DNA of 64,000 bases from Peribacillus simplex (GTDB lineage Bacteria; Bacillota; Bacilli; Bacillales; DSM-1321): assembly GCF_001542915.1 (NCBI RefSeq), contig NZ_LNNH01000032.1, positions 106,938 to 170,937 of the forward strand, read 5' to 3'. Below, in pieces: positions 26,693 to 36,143 of the stretch (its first letter is position 1; each line of letters opens with the position of its first letter). Below the pieces are notes generated by a model. The model was given only the letters and a program-made list of their open reading frames with translations, was not told the DNA's origin and searched no databases. The position numbers and the translations under genes are program-made.

Positions 26693-27613
26693 TCATTTAC
26701 CAAGAAAGCTTTTTGAAAAGAAGTCCAATTGGTAATCTAATGTTATCGGATCATTGAAGTAGAATTTTTTTGCATCAGCTTCAAATAGTTTATTGTTTTT
26801 AACCGCAGGTATGTTTTTGAACGTATCAGTTTGTTGGAATGAATTATCTTGATCTTTGTTATTGCTCAAAATGACATAATCACCGGCATAGTCTTTCAGG
26901 ACTTCCAATGACAAGGCAAAATACCCATCCTTCAATGCCGTTTCTTTTACCTTTTCAGGCATGCCCAATTTCATTTCCTGATAAAGGATTTCCGTTCCAC
27001 GGCCCCAATTATCGCCGTATACATAGAACTGCTTGTCAAACTTTTCAAAGACGGAAACGGTGGCATCTTCACCAATTTTAGCCTTGATTTCATCACCAGT
27101 GGTTTTTGCCCGTTTTTTGAAATCATCCACCCATGCTTGAGCTTCTTTTTCTTTATTCAATAGCTTGCCAATTTCGACATGCTGTGTTAAATAGTCCACT
27201 TTTCCGTATGTATATGTTACGGTCGGAGCAATTTCTTTTAATTTATCGACATTTTTAATCGTGGATAAACCAATGATCAGATCGGGATTCAAATCGATGA
27301 TTTTCTCCAAATTATCGTCCGTTACTTCCTCGACGTCATCCAGCTTGAAATTCGGGTTCATTTTGGACCATGAATCAACCCCGACAAGGTTAACATCCAA
27401 AGCCAATACGCTACCTGCGAATGAAGATAGCACGACTACACGCTTAGGATTCGCAGGCACTTCGATGGGACCATTTTCAGATTGATAGGTGATGGTGCCC
27501 GATTTTTCCTTTTTCGTATCCGAGCTTTTCTCTTTTTCCGTTGACTCATTATTACCACAAGCACTAATAATTAACACTAACAGCAGGATAAACGGGATCA
27601 GAATCTTTTTCAT
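26693..27613 (-). CDS. Siderophore-binding lipoprotein of an ABC importer
   Basis: The 306-residue protein has a type II signal peptide with lipobox ISAC (Cys about 19), a Glu/Lys/Ser-rich linker, then the two-lobed FhuD/FepB-type fold: NPKRVVVLSSFAGSVLALDVNLVGVDSW, IIDLNPDLIIG, and GYFALSLEVLKDYAGDYVIL. It captures a ferric siderophore, most likely a hydroxamate or carboxylate by analogy with YfiY. AAGGAGA lies 11 bases before ATG 27613. The first 50 bases overlap the 3' end of the ATPase gene. Confidence 0.9.
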   Translation of the reverse strand: MKKILIPFILLLVLIISACGNNESTEKEKSSDTKKEKSGTITYQSENGPIEVPANPKRVVVLSSFAGSVLALDVNLVGVDSWSKMNPNFKLDDVEEVTDDNLEKIIDLNPDLIIGLSTIKNVDKLKEIAPTVTYTYGKVDYLTQHVEIGKLLNKEKEAQAWVDDFKKRAKTTGDEIKAKIGEDATVSVFEKFDKQFYVYGDNWGRGTEILYQEMKLGMPEKVKETALKDGYFALSLEVLKDYAGDYVILSNNKDQDNSFQQTDTFKNIPAVKNNKLFEADAKKFYFNDPITLDYQLDFFSKSFLGK

Positions 27614-28412
27614 TTGGTGTTGAATCTCCTTTTAATAAATTGTAGGTGCTGCACATTGGTTTGTTCGTTCGTTGATCTCGTCCGATTACCGCATCAATAT
27701 GGAATACATCCTTAAGCACTTCATGCGTGATGACCTCTTCACAATCTCCTGCTTTCACGACTTCCCCGTCTTTTAAGGCAATGATATAGTCGGCAAAGCG
27801 GGCCGCTTGGTTTAAATCATGAAGGACCATGACGATCGTACGTCCCTGTTCTACATTCAGCTTCTGTAAAAGCTCCAAAACTTCTAGTTGATGTGCCATG
27901 TCCAAATATGTGGTCGGCTCATCAAGAAAGATGATTTCCGTTTCCTGAGCCAATGCCATCGCAATCCAAACACGCTGCCGTTGACCTCCCGAGAGAGCAT
28001 CCACCGGACGGAACTTGAATTCCTTCGTACCAGTGACTTCAAGAGCCCAATCAATCACATCGTAATCTTTTTGGGTCAGCCGCCCGAATCCTTTTTGATA
28101 AGGGAAGCGGCCGTATGAGACAAGCTCTCCGACTGTCAATCCGCTTGCACTTTCGGGCGTTTGCGGAAGGATGGCCATTTTTCTTGCAAGGATCTTTGTG
28201 CTTTCTTTGGAGATATTCACACCATCCAATACAACCGTCCCTGCTTGATTGGGGATGATACGGGTGATCGCTTTCAAAAGTGTGGATTTTCCGCACCCAT
28301 TTGAACCGATGATCGTTGTGATTTTTTTATCTGGAATTTCCACACTGAGATCTTTTACAATTAAACGTTCACCATACCCAATGTTTAATTCCTCTGTATA
28401 TAGGCGAACCAT
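27564..28412 (-). CDS. Iron-siderophore ABC transporter ATPase (FhuC/YusV-like)
   Basis: The 282-residue ATPase has Walker A GSNGCGKSTLL (about residue 38), the signature LSGGQRQRVWIAMAL, Walker B EIIFLDEPTTYLD, and the switch His in VLHDLNQA. Its match to YusV-type iron ATPases is close (MVRLYTEELNIGYGERLIVKDL). ATG 28412 is chosen over the in-frame TTG 28427 because GGAGG lies 10 bases before it. The C-terminus is extended, so the gene runs 50 bases into the next one. It is the first gene of the operon, under the Fur box at 28459. Confidence 0.93.
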   Translation of the reverse strand: MVRLYTEELNIGYGERLIVKDLSVEIPDKKITTIIGSNGCGKSTLLKAITRIIPNQAGTVVLDGVNISKESTKILARKMAILPQTPESASGLTVGELVSYGRFPYQKGFGRLTQKDYDVIDWALEVTGTKEFKFRPVDALSGGQRQRVWIAMALAQETEIIFLDEPTTYLDMAHQLEVLELLQKLNVEQGRTIVMVLHDLNQAARFADYIIALKDGEVVKAGDCEEVITHEVLKDVFHIDAVIGRDQRTNKPMCSTYNLLKGDSTPNEKDSDPVYPAVSVNY

Positions 28413-28458
28413 TATTTCAACCTCCAATTACTGAAAAATAGGTAAGTAAAAACACGAG

Positions 28459-28473
28459 TGAAAATGATTATCA
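28459..28473. promoter_or_regulatory. Fur box upstream of the siderophore operon
   Basis: TGAAAATGATTATCA matches the 7-1-7 consensus TGATAAT-N-ATTATCA except at position 4. It lies 47 bases before the first start codon. Repression under iron sufficiency is expected. Confidence 0.88.
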
Positions 28474-28593
28474 TTATCCATTACTTAATTACTATAATTC
28501 TATCCAAATATATTGTCAATAGCATTTCATGGGTATTTAAGAAGAAAGTTAAAGAGGATGAATAAACTGAAATTCCTTTTACCAATTAACCGA

Positions 28594-28632
28594 AAAAAAA
28601 CAGAAAGATCCAGGAAAATTCCGGGATCTTTC
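28594..28632 (-). terminator. Terminator of the nitroreductase gene
   Basis: AGAAAGATCC / GGATCTTTCT stem; on the minus strand it is followed by T8. Confidence 0.85.
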
Positions 28633-28716
28633 TTGATTGAGTCACGCCATTTTCATTTAGCTAGATTACTAACTTATTGAAAAGGCAAAAAATACGCATT
28701 AGGTCTTAACGATCAC

Positions 28717-29466
28717 TTAATGTTTTTTGAATCCTTGCTTCTCCACGTAATCTTTCATATATAGTCGGCTTTTCTTTTCAAGCATACCGGCCATTTGTCC
28801 TGTCCAGGTATCTTTACGTTTCCCATTGGTCCTTTGCTCGTAATAATCGGAAATCGTTGCGTTGTAGCCGCCAAGCTGATTGATGAATTCCTGCTTATCC
28901 TCTTGATAGCCATTTTCATGATAAATATTGGACTGCGGCAATCGCGGCTTTTTATCAGACCAGTTCTTAGGATATCCGACAACAAGTGCAAATAAAGGAA
29001 TGACACGATGCGGTATATTCAATATATCGGATACCTCTTGAAGATGATTCCGGATGCCTCCGATATAGCAAATGCCAAGATCCATCGATTCAGCCGCCAA
29101 TGCTGCATTTTGAGCTGCCAGGGCAGCATCGATACAAGCGACCATGAATTTTTCGGTACTTTCAAGTGATTCGGTCACGTCCGTGCCTTCCATCTCTGAA
29201 ACGATATCCTGCCGATATAAATCGGCGCAAAAAACGAAAAGATGACCATTCTCTTCCACATAAGATTGCGGCCCGGCCAGTTCAGCAAGCTTGGCCTTCT
29301 TTTCCGCATCGGTTACACCGATGATGGAATACGCTTGTATGTAACTGGACGTGGATGCAGCCTGGGCGCACTCCACAATCGTATGAATTTGTTCCTCCGA
29401 CAAGGGCCTATCCTCAAAAGAACGAATGGAACGGTGATCTAGAATCTTCTCAATAATCGTATTCAT
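28717..29466 (-). CDS. NADPH-dependent FMN nitroreductase (NfsA/NfrA family)
   Basis: The 249-residue flavoenzyme starts MNTIIEKILDHRSIRSFEDRPL, with the HRSIR FMN-binding motif, and has AASTSSYIQAYSII and the loop GGIRNHLQEVSDIL. It reduces quinones, nitroaromatics or free flavin with NAD(P)H. ATG 29466 is preferred to the GTG at 29475 because the GGGGTGG ribosome site needs that spacing. It has its own terminator and stands next to trmL on the same strand. Confidence 0.9.
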   Translation of the reverse strand: MNTIIEKILDHRSIRSFEDRPLSEEQIHTIVECAQAASTSSYIQAYSIIGVTDAEKKAKLAELAGPQSYVEENGHLFVFCADLYRQDIVSEMEGTDVTESLESTEKFMVACIDAALAAQNAALAAESMDLGICYIGGIRNHLQEVSDILNIPHRVIPLFALVVGYPKNWSDKKPRLPQSNIYHENGYQEDKQEFINQLGGYNATISDYYEQRTNGKRKDTWTGQMAGMLEKKSRLYMKDYVEKQGFKKH

Positions 29467-29544
29467 TATTCCCACCCCTTATAAATATGTAAACAAACAT
29501 CCACCAGCGGAGCTGATATCCCCGATGATGGATGACGGTGACAT

Positions 29545-30033
29545 TCAGTCTTTTGTTTTCAGATCCAATTCACGGTAGTTCTGCTGCCTCAATGCTTCAT
29601 ATACCAAGATCGCCGCTGTATTCGATAAATTCAGGGACCGTACTTTATCGGTCATTGGAATCCGCAGGCAACGATCCATATTCTCCTGGATCAGGTCTTT
29701 TGGAAGCCCTGTCGTTTCACGGCCAAAAATGAAGAAAATTTCACTGTCCTGATCACTGTAATCAAAGCTTGAGTGCGGCTGTTCCCCGAATTTCGTCAAG
29801 TAATAAAATTCACCGCCGGCATTCTTTTCGAAAAACTCTTCTAATGAATCATAATAATGGATCTTCACATTCTCCCAATAATCCAGTCCTGCCCTTTTGA
29901 GCTGCTTGTCATCGGTAGAAAAACCGAGCGGACGAATGAGGTGCAAGGACGTATCAGTCCCTGCACATGTTCTTGCGATATTGCCTGTATTTGCTGGAAT
30001 CTGTGGTTGATATAAAACTACATGTATGGCCAC
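29545..30033 (-). CDS. trmL: tRNA (cytidine(34)-2'-O)-methyltransferase TrmL
   Basis: This SPOUT-fold methyltransferase has 162 residues, with knot motifs IFGRETTGLP and IPMTDKVRSLNLSNTAAILVYEALRQ that bind S-adenosylmethionine. It methylates the wobble ribose of tRNA-Leu isoacceptors. The start is GTG 30033, with GAGGTG upstream. In B. subtilis the orthologue (cspR) lies beside yhbB and yhbA/queG, and the same order is kept here. Confidence 0.95.
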   Translation of the reverse strand: MAIHVVLYQPQIPANTGNIARTCAGTDTSLHLIRPLGFSTDDKQLKRAGLDYWENVKIHYYDSLEEFFEKNAGGEFYYLTKFGEQPHSSFDYSDQDSEIFFIFGRETTGLPKDLIQENMDRCLRIPMTDKVRSLNLSNTAAILVYEALRQQNYRELDLKTKD

Positions 30034-30100
30034 TTCATTTTCACCTCTAGTTTAAACTTCACCTTAATTATACCATTAAACAAAAAAGACTAAAAATCAA

Positions 30101-30964
30101 TCAGCCTCCATCCAAAATCACAAAAAATTTATAAACGATGTTCGGTGTATATCTGGTCGAGTCCTCATACGTCCAATACCGATGACGGCTGTTCATCGTA
30201 TGGGCGTTAACGAGCGGCATCCCATCCTGATCCTTCGCCGTCACGATCAGGTTATGGTCGAACCGTCCGTCCCCTTCGAAATCAATACAAAGGATATCAC
30301 CTAAATTCAATTCCCGTGCCGACTCCACTTGCTTCGTCCTGATGACATTTCCCGCTTTTAGCAGATGATATAAAGCATTTGCCGTCGTCCATGTGTAACT
30401 CCAGCTTTTCCCCCTGATCCACCACCCCTTATTTTTGTTTGGGGCCCCCCACATCGGAATACCCCCCGCATGTAAGCATTGTGAAATGAAATTCGTACAG
30501 TCATCGGTGAATTTGTAATAATCGGGATTGAATTCATTCCACCAACGCTCGGCATATTGAACTGCCCTCATCCGCTCATACTTATAGGCAAGACGCTCGG
30601 CTCCCGCATCCCATTTTGGCTGTCCCCCTTCCGTTTCGAAAATCGGGACCAATTCACGTTCATCGACCAGATACCCATTTCGAAACCTGGCTTCCCTTTC
30701 TTCCATTTCTTCTTCGATATAAAATGAATCCTCCTGTTTCAATAAATATTGCAGATGCACTTGATAAGTCAGGACTGTATCACTGTCTTCCTTTTTCTTC
30801 GAATGAACTTTGCCTGCAGCGTTCACCCTGACAATTTCCGCCTCACGGCTCCTCATCAATTCCTTTTTCAAATGGTATTTCCGTTCACTGCGTTCCTGAT
30901 TATCGGAAGTATAAAACTCGATCCTTTCCTGTAGAAGCCGTTGCAATTGTTTCCTCAAGTTCAT
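30101..30964 (-). CDS. Amidase-domain protein (YhbB-like)
   Basis: The N-terminal half is a charged helical region (about 1-140). The C-terminal part is an Amidase_6 domain: RWWNEFNPDYYKFTDDCTNF with the presumed catalytic Cys, FDHNLIVTAK with the His, and VNAHTMNSRHR. No signal peptide is seen. ATG 30964 directly follows AAGGAGGG, so TTG 30958 two codons on is an equally likely or better start. The frame continues upstream without a site. Conserved position between trmL and queG as in B. subtilis. The peptide substrate is unknown. Confidence 0.82.
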   Translation of the reverse strand: MNLRKQLQRLLQERIEFYTSDNQERSERKYHLKKELMRSREAEIVRVNAAGKVHSKKKEDSDTVLTYQVHLQYLLKQEDSFYIEEEMEEREARFRNGYLVDERELVPIFETEGGQPKWDAGAERLAYKYERMRAVQYAERWWNEFNPDYYKFTDDCTNFISQCLHAGGIPMWGAPNKNKGWWIRGKSWSYTWTTANALYHLLKAGNVIRTKQVESARELNLGDILCIDFEGDGRFDHNLIVTAKDQDGMPLVNAHTMNSRHRYWTYEDSTRYTPNIVYKFFVILDGG

Positions 30965-31061
30965 GCCCTCCTTCTTACCTTCTATGCTAATGTGTATGTA
31001 TGAAGGCATGGACAAAAACACAACTTCGTAATTGTTAAGAACCCATTTTGTCAGCACCATC

Positions 31062-31097
31062 GAAAAAAAAGCCGCCCCCATAATGGAGCGGCTTCTT
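31062..31097 (-). terminator. Terminator after queG
   Basis: GAAGCCGCTCC / GGGGCGGCTT stem followed on the minus strand by T8. Confidence 0.85.
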
Positions 31098-31103
31098 CAT
31101 ATA

Positions 31104-32243
31104 TCATTGCGTTTCCAAAGTAAACTGCAGTCCCTTCTCGATTTCGTCCAGAACCTCTGCATCCATTTCCTTCATTCTCGCCTCTTCCAGTACGGAAACA
31201 GCCTCTTCGCGGCCAATTTTCCCCACTGCCCAAGCTGCCGTTCCCCGTATGACCGGACGCGGATCTTCCTTCAGGACCTTGATCAATAAGGGCAAAGCCG
31301 TTACATCCTTGAAGTGTGCCAAAGCTAATATCGCATTTCGTTGAATGGGTTTTTTACCGCGCCAAGAACCGGATACATGTCCATACGTCTCTTTGAAATC
31401 CCGATTAGAAATCGTCAGCAGCGGTTTCAACAGCGGCTTGGCCAATTCCGGGTCAGGTTCCATTTCTTCATGTAAATGAAAATCGATTCCTTTATTCTTT
31501 GGACAGACAGTCTGGCATGTGTCGCATCCATACAAACGATTGCCTATTTTCGTCCTGAATTCGTCCGGAAGGAACCCTTTTGTCTGGGTTAAAAAGGCAA
31601 TGCAGCGCTTGGCATTCAGTTGCCCTCCCTGAACGAGCGCACCTGTCGGACAAACATCAACACATTTATTGCATGTCCCGCATTGATCTTCCATCGGCTG
31701 ATCAGGCTCAAAGGGCAGATTGGTAATCAAGTCCCCCAAATATACATAAGACCCGAATTCCGGTGTAATGATCATGCTATTTTTCGCACTCCAGCCAACC
31801 CCGGCGCGCTCCGCCACCGCCCGATCGGATAATTCACCCGTATCAACCATCGATTTCGAGACTGCTCCGGGCGCTTTATCAGTAATGAAATCCTCCAGTA
31901 ACTGTAATTTTTTTCTCAGCACGGCATGATAATCCGTTCCCCAGGAAGCCCGGCAGAAAATCCCCCGCCGCTCACCTTTTTTACTTTGAGGAGCATTCTT
32001 CAATTTCGAAGGATAGGCCAGTGCAATCGAAATGATGGATTGCGGTTTATCGAATATCAATTCCGGCCTGACTCTTTTTTCGATATCCGGTTCCTCAAAC
32101 CCGGATTGATACCCCAACTCTTGTTGACGAATGAGCCGACTTTTCAACTCGGTAAAGGTGGTAGCCGATGCAAAACCGATTTTATCGATACCGATCTCTT
32201 TACTATATAAAATCACTTCTTGCTTGAAAGTATTCATATCCAT
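31104..32243 (-). CDS. queG: Epoxyqueuosine reductase QueG
   Basis: The 379-residue enzyme makes queuosine from epoxyqueuosine in tRNA, using cobalamin and two [4Fe-4S] clusters. The cluster motifs are CGTCNKCVDVCPTGA and CDTCQTVCPKNKG. The N-terminal cobalamin-binding part includes ERAGVGWSAKNSMIITPEFGSYVYLG. C-terminal HEAT-like repeats (about 300-379) bind tRNA. ATG 32243 has AGGTGA upstream. It is the orthologue of B. subtilis YhbA. Confidence 0.95.
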   Translation of the reverse strand: MDMNTFKQEVILYSKEIGIDKIGFASATTFTELKSRLIRQQELGYQSGFEEPDIEKRVRPELIFDKPQSIISIALAYPSKLKNAPQSKKGERRGIFCRASWGTDYHAVLRKKLQLLEDFITDKAPGAVSKSMVDTGELSDRAVAERAGVGWSAKNSMIITPEFGSYVYLGDLITNLPFEPDQPMEDQCGTCNKCVDVCPTGALVQGGQLNAKRCIAFLTQTKGFLPDEFRTKIGNRLYGCDTCQTVCPKNKGIDFHLHEEMEPDPELAKPLLKPLLTISNRDFKETYGHVSGSWRGKKPIQRNAILALAHFKDVTALPLLIKVLKEDPRPVIRGTAAWAVGKIGREEAVSVLEEARMKEMDAEVLDEIEKGLQFTLETQ

Positions 32244-32348
32244 GATTATCACCTACGTTCATTAAGTATTCCCGTCGAATCTTGCATTCATTTCAAACCA
32301 TTGCTATCTATGATAAACTAATTGCAATCATTTTTGGAGGTGAAACGC

Positions 32349-33017
32349 TTGGAAATTAACATATCCGCTGATCTGAGCAATAAAATCCCTGGATTCAAAG
32401 TAGGGATCATCACATATGACAATATCGAAGTAGGCCCCTCGCCACAAATGGTGAAAGGGAGACTGCAATTATTTCAGGAGGCTCTCTTCTTCGACCTTGA
32501 AGAAAAGGAATTGAGCGATTTTTCAGGCATTAAAGAGTGGCGAGCGATTTTCAAGGCGACAGGAACAAACCCATCACGTTATCGCCCTTCCGTGGAAGCC
32601 CTATATCGCCGCGTCAAAAAACAGAATTACTTGGCGCCCATCCATTCGGCTATCGATTTAAATACCTTTTTCTCCCTTTTATATGAGGTGCCGATCGGTA
32701 TTTATGATGCGGATAAATTGGCGGGAAAAATCTCGATTAAAATCGGCGAGAGTGCCGATGGCTATGTCGGTTTGAACGGCCGCTTGAATTCACTGGATAA
32801 TATGATCGCTTCAGCCGATCATGAAGGTCCATTCGGCAGTCCTTACGTTGATTCAGAGCGAACGAAAGTCACCGAGGAAACGAAAAGAGCCCTCCAAATC
32901 ATTTATTTACAACCTAAGACACCAATCGAGGAAGCCCGTCAACTAACGAAATCGCTGATGGACATGTTCCTTGAAATACATGGCGGTGAAGGAACTTACT
33001 CGATTATAGAAGGATAG
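32349..33017 (+). CDS. B3/B4 tRNA-synthetase-like domain protein
   Basis: The 222-residue protein carries the B3/B4 domain otherwise found in the beta subunit of phenylalanyl-tRNA synthetase: KATGTNPSRYRPSVEALYRRV, DLNTFFSLLYEVPIGIYDADKL, and the C-terminal LMDMFLEIHGG. Stand-alone forms may act on mischarged tRNA, but this is unproven. TTG 32349 is the start, with GGAGGTGA at good spacing; the frame begins nine codons earlier without a site. A terminator follows. Confidence 0.85.
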   Translation: MEINISADLSNKIPGFKVGIITYDNIEVGPSPQMVKGRLQLFQEALFFDLEEKELSDFSGIKEWRAIFKATGTNPSRYRPSVEALYRRVKKQNYLAPIHSAIDLNTFFSLLYEVPIGIYDADKLAGKISIKIGESADGYVGLNGRLNSLDNMIASADHEGPFGSPYVDSERTKVTEETKRALQIIYLQPKTPIEEARQLTKSLMDMFLEIHGGEGTYSIIEG

Positions 33018-33036
33018 CCAACATTCAACAGACATA

Positions 33037-33066
33037 ACCCCTGCCGATATCGGAAGGGGTCTTTTT
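33037..33066 (+). terminator. Terminator of the B3/B4 gene
   Basis: ACCCCTGCCGAT / ATCGGAAGGGGT with one mismatch, then CTTTTT. Confidence 0.88.
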
Positions 33067-33198
33067 GAGTCATTCAGAAAAGACTTTTAGACAGAAACCA
33101 TAAAAAAATCCCACTGTATACAGTAGAATTCTCATGATAATATTTAAACGCAAAGCTTCGTTCTCCAGGTAACGAAACCCTACGTTATGAGTATGTAT

Positions 33199-33272
33199 TG
33201 GAGCGGGTGAAGGGAATCGAACCCTCATCATCAGCTTGGAAGGCTGAGGTTTTACCACTAAACTACACCCGC
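33199..33272 (-). tRNA. tRNA-Gly (anticodon TCC)
   Basis: On the minus strand the acceptor GCGGGTG pairs with CACCCGC, followed by T and an encoded CCA. The anticodon loop is CTTCCAA, giving TCC, and the T arm contains GGTTCGATTCC. The length of 74 bases fits tRNA-Gly. Confidence 0.97.
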
Positions 33273-33406
33273 ATGTGTTTGTAGAACTTTGTCGAATCAC
33301 CAACAAAATCAATTATATAGTGTAATGCGAATAAATGCAATAGTTCTTTTTAAAATTATTAATATTTATGACAGGTACCGATCCTATATTCTTTGATTCT
33401 AGTAAA

Positions 33407-33449
33407 GATGATAAAAAGTCCCCTGAATCAGTGAACTTTTTCTATCATC
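33407..33449 (-). terminator. Terminator of the YbjN gene
   Basis: GATGATA-AAAAGT and ACTTTTT-TATCATC form a long stem with a bulge, downstream of the minus-strand gene. Confidence 0.75.
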
Positions 33450-33461
33450 CCCATTGAGAGC

Positions 33462-33875
33462 TTAAGACCAAATCACTTCCATTAGCCGCGGGTAAACCTG
33501 CTGCGCCGTTTCCAATAGCATGATTAACTTCCTGAACGCAAGATCCGGGATGAACTCACCTTCGATCGAGTATGAATAACGGATGGAAATGGTCCCGTTT
33601 TCTTCATACAGCTTTGAATACCTGAAGTTCGCATTATATTCATTTAACAAAGTATGTACAGCCTGCTTCTTATCGGGATTTTTCAACTCGGCGACATTAA
33701 AGCAAAATAAGTCGGCCACATTTTCATCTTGATTGAAGGCAAATACTAGCAGGACCTTCCAGCCATCCTTTAACTTTTGCTCCGCTCTAAAAAAGGTCGT
33801 GCCATCTTCATTCAGTTCATTCATATAGATTTTCTCACTAGTTAAAAAATCACGAAATTCAGCAACGTTTGACAT
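33462..33875 (-). CDS. YbjN-domain protein
   Basis: The 137-residue alpha/beta protein resembles YbjN, a fold related to type III secretion chaperones. It has alternating strands such as GWKVLLVFAFNQDENVADLFCF and ISIRYSYSIEGEF, with helix HTLLNEYNANFRYSKLYE. No catalytic motif is seen. AAAGGTGA precedes ATG 33875. Function unknown. Confidence 0.8.
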   Translation of the reverse strand: MSNVAEFRDFLTSEKIYMNELNEDGTTFFRAEQKLKDGWKVLLVFAFNQDENVADLFCFNVAELKNPDKKQAVHTLLNEYNANFRYSKLYEENGTISIRYSYSIEGEFIPDLAFRKLIMLLETAQQVYPRLMEVIWS

Positions 33876-33976
33876 GGTTCATCACCTTTCTGTATGTATG
33901 TACATTTTATACTGAAAATTGGCATTTTTACAGTCTTTTCTAAAAATCTAATCTAAAGGCTCATGCATGTTAAGCA

Positions 33977-34018
33977 AAACGGGCCTCTTTCGATTCGATA
34001 CCGAAAAAGGCCCGTTTT
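33977..34018 (-). terminator. Bidirectional terminator after the reductase gene
   Basis: AAAACGGGCCT / AGGCCCGTTTT stem flanked by A- and T-rich tracts. Confidence 0.85.
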
Positions 34019-34050
34019 CCTCAAGCTTAATCTGAAAACCGATAAAATTT

Positions 34051-35082
34051 TTATAGCTTAGCGAACATGGGCTCCGCGACTTTTACAAGCTGCTTACCGA
34101 GGTTCGTTCCTTTAAATAAGCCTAAAAATGCATCAGGCGTATTTTCAAATCCTTCAATAATCGTTTCCTCATACTTCAGTTTTCCTTCTTGAACCCATTT
34201 CCCTAATTCCGTCGCACCTTCTTTGAAGCGGGAAGCATAATTTCCGACGGTGAACCCTTTCATGGTGGCACTTGTTTTGATCATGGCCGATTGCAGACGA
34301 GGCCCTACATCTTTCCCTTCTGCATTATATGAAGAAATCGCCCCGCATAGCGGGATTCTGGCATTTGTATTCAATAGAGTGAACACGGCATCTGTGACTT
34401 CTCCGCCCACATTATCAAAATACACATCGACTCCATCAGGAACAGCTCGTTTTAAATCATCCACAAAACTATCTTTTTTATAATTAACGGCTCCATCGAA
34501 GCCTAGCTCATTCGTCAAGTACTCTAGTTTTTCATCCGATCCGGCGATGCCGACGACCTTCGCGCCTTTAATCTTGGCTATTTGTCCAACAGCCGAACCA
34601 ACGGCACCTGCCGCTCCGGAAACCACGACCGTTTCACCTTCTTTTGGATTACCGATATCAAGCAAACCGAAGTAAGCTGTCAACCCTGTCATTCCAAGAA
34701 TCCCCAAATAGGTTGTGACTGGAGCAACTTTTGGATCGATTACGCGGATTTCCTTTTCCGTGACGATTGTATATTCCGCCCAGTCGATATTGCCAACAAC
34801 CACATCTCCCTTTTTGAAGGAGTCCGATTTAGACTCCACCACTTCGGCCACGACGCCGCCAGTGATGGGCTTATTCAATTCAAATGGTGCAATATATGAT
34901 TTGGTATCTTGCATTCTTCCTCTCATATAGGGATCTACCGATAAATAAAGCGTCCGTACTAAAATCTCTTGGCCTTTTGGTGTGGGAACATCACTCTCCA
35001 CAAATTTAAAATCTTCTTTCGTGGGCATACCTTTTGGACGATTTGCCAGGGTGATTTTTTGTTGTTTGGATTGTGTCATCAT
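34051..35082 (-). CDS. Zinc-independent medium-chain NADP-dependent oxidoreductase (YfmJ/CurA type)
   Basis: The 343-residue enzyme has the GroES-like N-terminus (DYKFVE-type start, LYLSVDPYMRGRMQ at about 48) and a Rossmann fold with VVSGAAGAVGSAVGQIAK and FDNVGGEVTDAV. It belongs to the leukotriene B4 dehydrogenase/CurA group, which reduces double bonds of enones. No zinc ligands are seen. AAGGAGG precedes ATG 35082. It is monocistronic, with a bidirectional terminator after it. Confidence 0.92.
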   Translation of the reverse strand: MMTQSKQQKITLANRPKGMPTKEDFKFVESDVPTPKGQEILVRTLYLSVDPYMRGRMQDTKSYIAPFELNKPITGGVVAEVVESKSDSFKKGDVVVGNIDWAEYTIVTEKEIRVIDPKVAPVTTYLGILGMTGLTAYFGLLDIGNPKEGETVVVSGAAGAVGSAVGQIAKIKGAKVVGIAGSDEKLEYLTNELGFDGAVNYKKDSFVDDLKRAVPDGVDVYFDNVGGEVTDAVFTLLNTNARIPLCGAISSYNAEGKDVGPRLQSAMIKTSATMKGFTVGNYASRFKEGATELGKWVQEGKLKYEETIIEGFENTPDAFLGLFKGTNLGKQLVKVAEPMFAKL

Positions 35083-35421
35083 TCGTTCCTCCTTGATTTA
35101 TAAATACGTATTATCAAAAAAAGCGTATCACCGATAAAGTTCCTTAGTCAAAGGATATGACTTCCTAATGCTTCCATTCCAATTCACGTAAGCTCTTCCT
35201 GTTTTTTTGGTCTTACGTCCCTTTGGGGAAGAATATCGATACATCATCCGCAGCCCGTACCTTATTCGCTTTTGGTATCTCTCACATGTCCCTTACTATT
35301 TCCTTTTGCTGTGCCAGTCATTCGTACTAGTGATTCTGTATAGAAAATAGGCATCCACATTAGTTCATTTTCAACTATTTCACATAAAATATCATGACTT
35401 AATTTAAATGGAGGTTTAGAA
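35083..35421. other. Intergenic region between two divergent genes
   Basis: About 340 bases; the only thing seen is the possible SigK site near the coat gene. Confidence 0.4.
35366..35391 (+). promoter_or_regulatory. Possible sigma-K promoter of the coat gene
   Basis: CATAAAATA (35383-35391) matches the SigK -10 pattern CATANNNTA, and a C lies 16 bases upstream in TTCA where an AC-type -35 is expected. Its position, about 30 bases before the start codon, fits. Confidence 0.4.
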
Positions 35422-35781
35422 ATGAAAAATAATAACTCATGGCAACAGCCAAACTGGGGTCAATGTCCACCACAACATTGCCCGCCGCAATATTGTCCGC
35501 CCAACGTTAGTCCTACTCAATATGACCCGCCGCAGGTTTCACCAACAAAGCAATACGTTAATACAAACGTCTCGAACACGGTAATACCTGTAATCCATCC
35601 ATCTCATACCAAAACGGTGAACAAACATATCAACACGTATAAACATTATTTCCCGCATACTCAATCTGTAGTGAATGAGTGCTGCACGCAAAACCTCATT
35701 TGTGAAATGCCGCATAATCCTTGCCCTCCGCATCCTTGTCCGCCAAACTCTTGGCACTCCCCAATGCCCTATCGGTTCTGA
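35422..35781 (+). CDS. CotD-family spore coat protein
   Basis: The 119-residue protein is rich in Pro, Cys, His, Tyr and Asn, with CPPQHCPPQYCPP near the start and PCPPHPCPP near the end. The central HPSHTKTVNKHINTYKHYFPHTQSV is the CotD core. Such proteins are deposited on the inner coat late in sporulation. GGAGG precedes ATG 35422. It is monocistronic, with its own terminator. Confidence 0.9.
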   Translation: MKNNNSWQQPNWGQCPPQHCPPQYCPPNVSPTQYDPPQVSPTKQYVNTNVSNTVIPVIHPSHTKTVNKHINTYKHYFPHTQSVVNECCTQNLICEMPHNPCPPHPCPPNSWHSPMPYRF

Positions 35782-35786
35782 CCATT

Positions 35787-35811
35787 AAAAAGCCCCTATA
35801 AGGGGTTTTTC
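35787..35811 (+). terminator. Terminator of the coat gene
   Basis: AAAAAGCCCCT / AGGGGTTTTT with a 3-base loop. Confidence 0.9.
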
Positions 35812-36080
35812 TAATCCCTTCTTTTCCCTTACGACATCGAACTTCTGAAATACTGAACCGAAAAGATCAAGGGGAATGGTAGATGACTGTATAGTATCTT
35901 GTATAATCCTGACAATCGATATTTGTGGTGACATTTCCTTTTTCAAATATTATTGCATCCGTTATTTCGTTACTTTCAACCACTTACTGACTTCTTGCTT
36001 TCATACTGAATTCGTCGAACCAGGGGAGGTTTAGCATTAAACGATCGTCAATATACATATTTTCCTACAGCTGAAACATG
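35812..36080. other. Intergenic stretch, nothing seen
   Basis: About 270 bases without a frame supported by a ribosome site, or any clear structure. Confidence 0.4.
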
Positions 36081-36120
36081 AAAAAGGTCTCGGAAAGAAA
36101 ACCATTCCGAAACCTTTTTG
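36081..36120 (-). terminator. Terminator of the YhgE-type gene
   Basis: AAAAAGGTCTCGGAA pairs with TTCCGAAACCTTTTT with one mismatch; both sides are A/T-rich. Confidence 0.85.
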
Positions 36121-36143
36121 TTATCCCAATTTAACAACTTCCC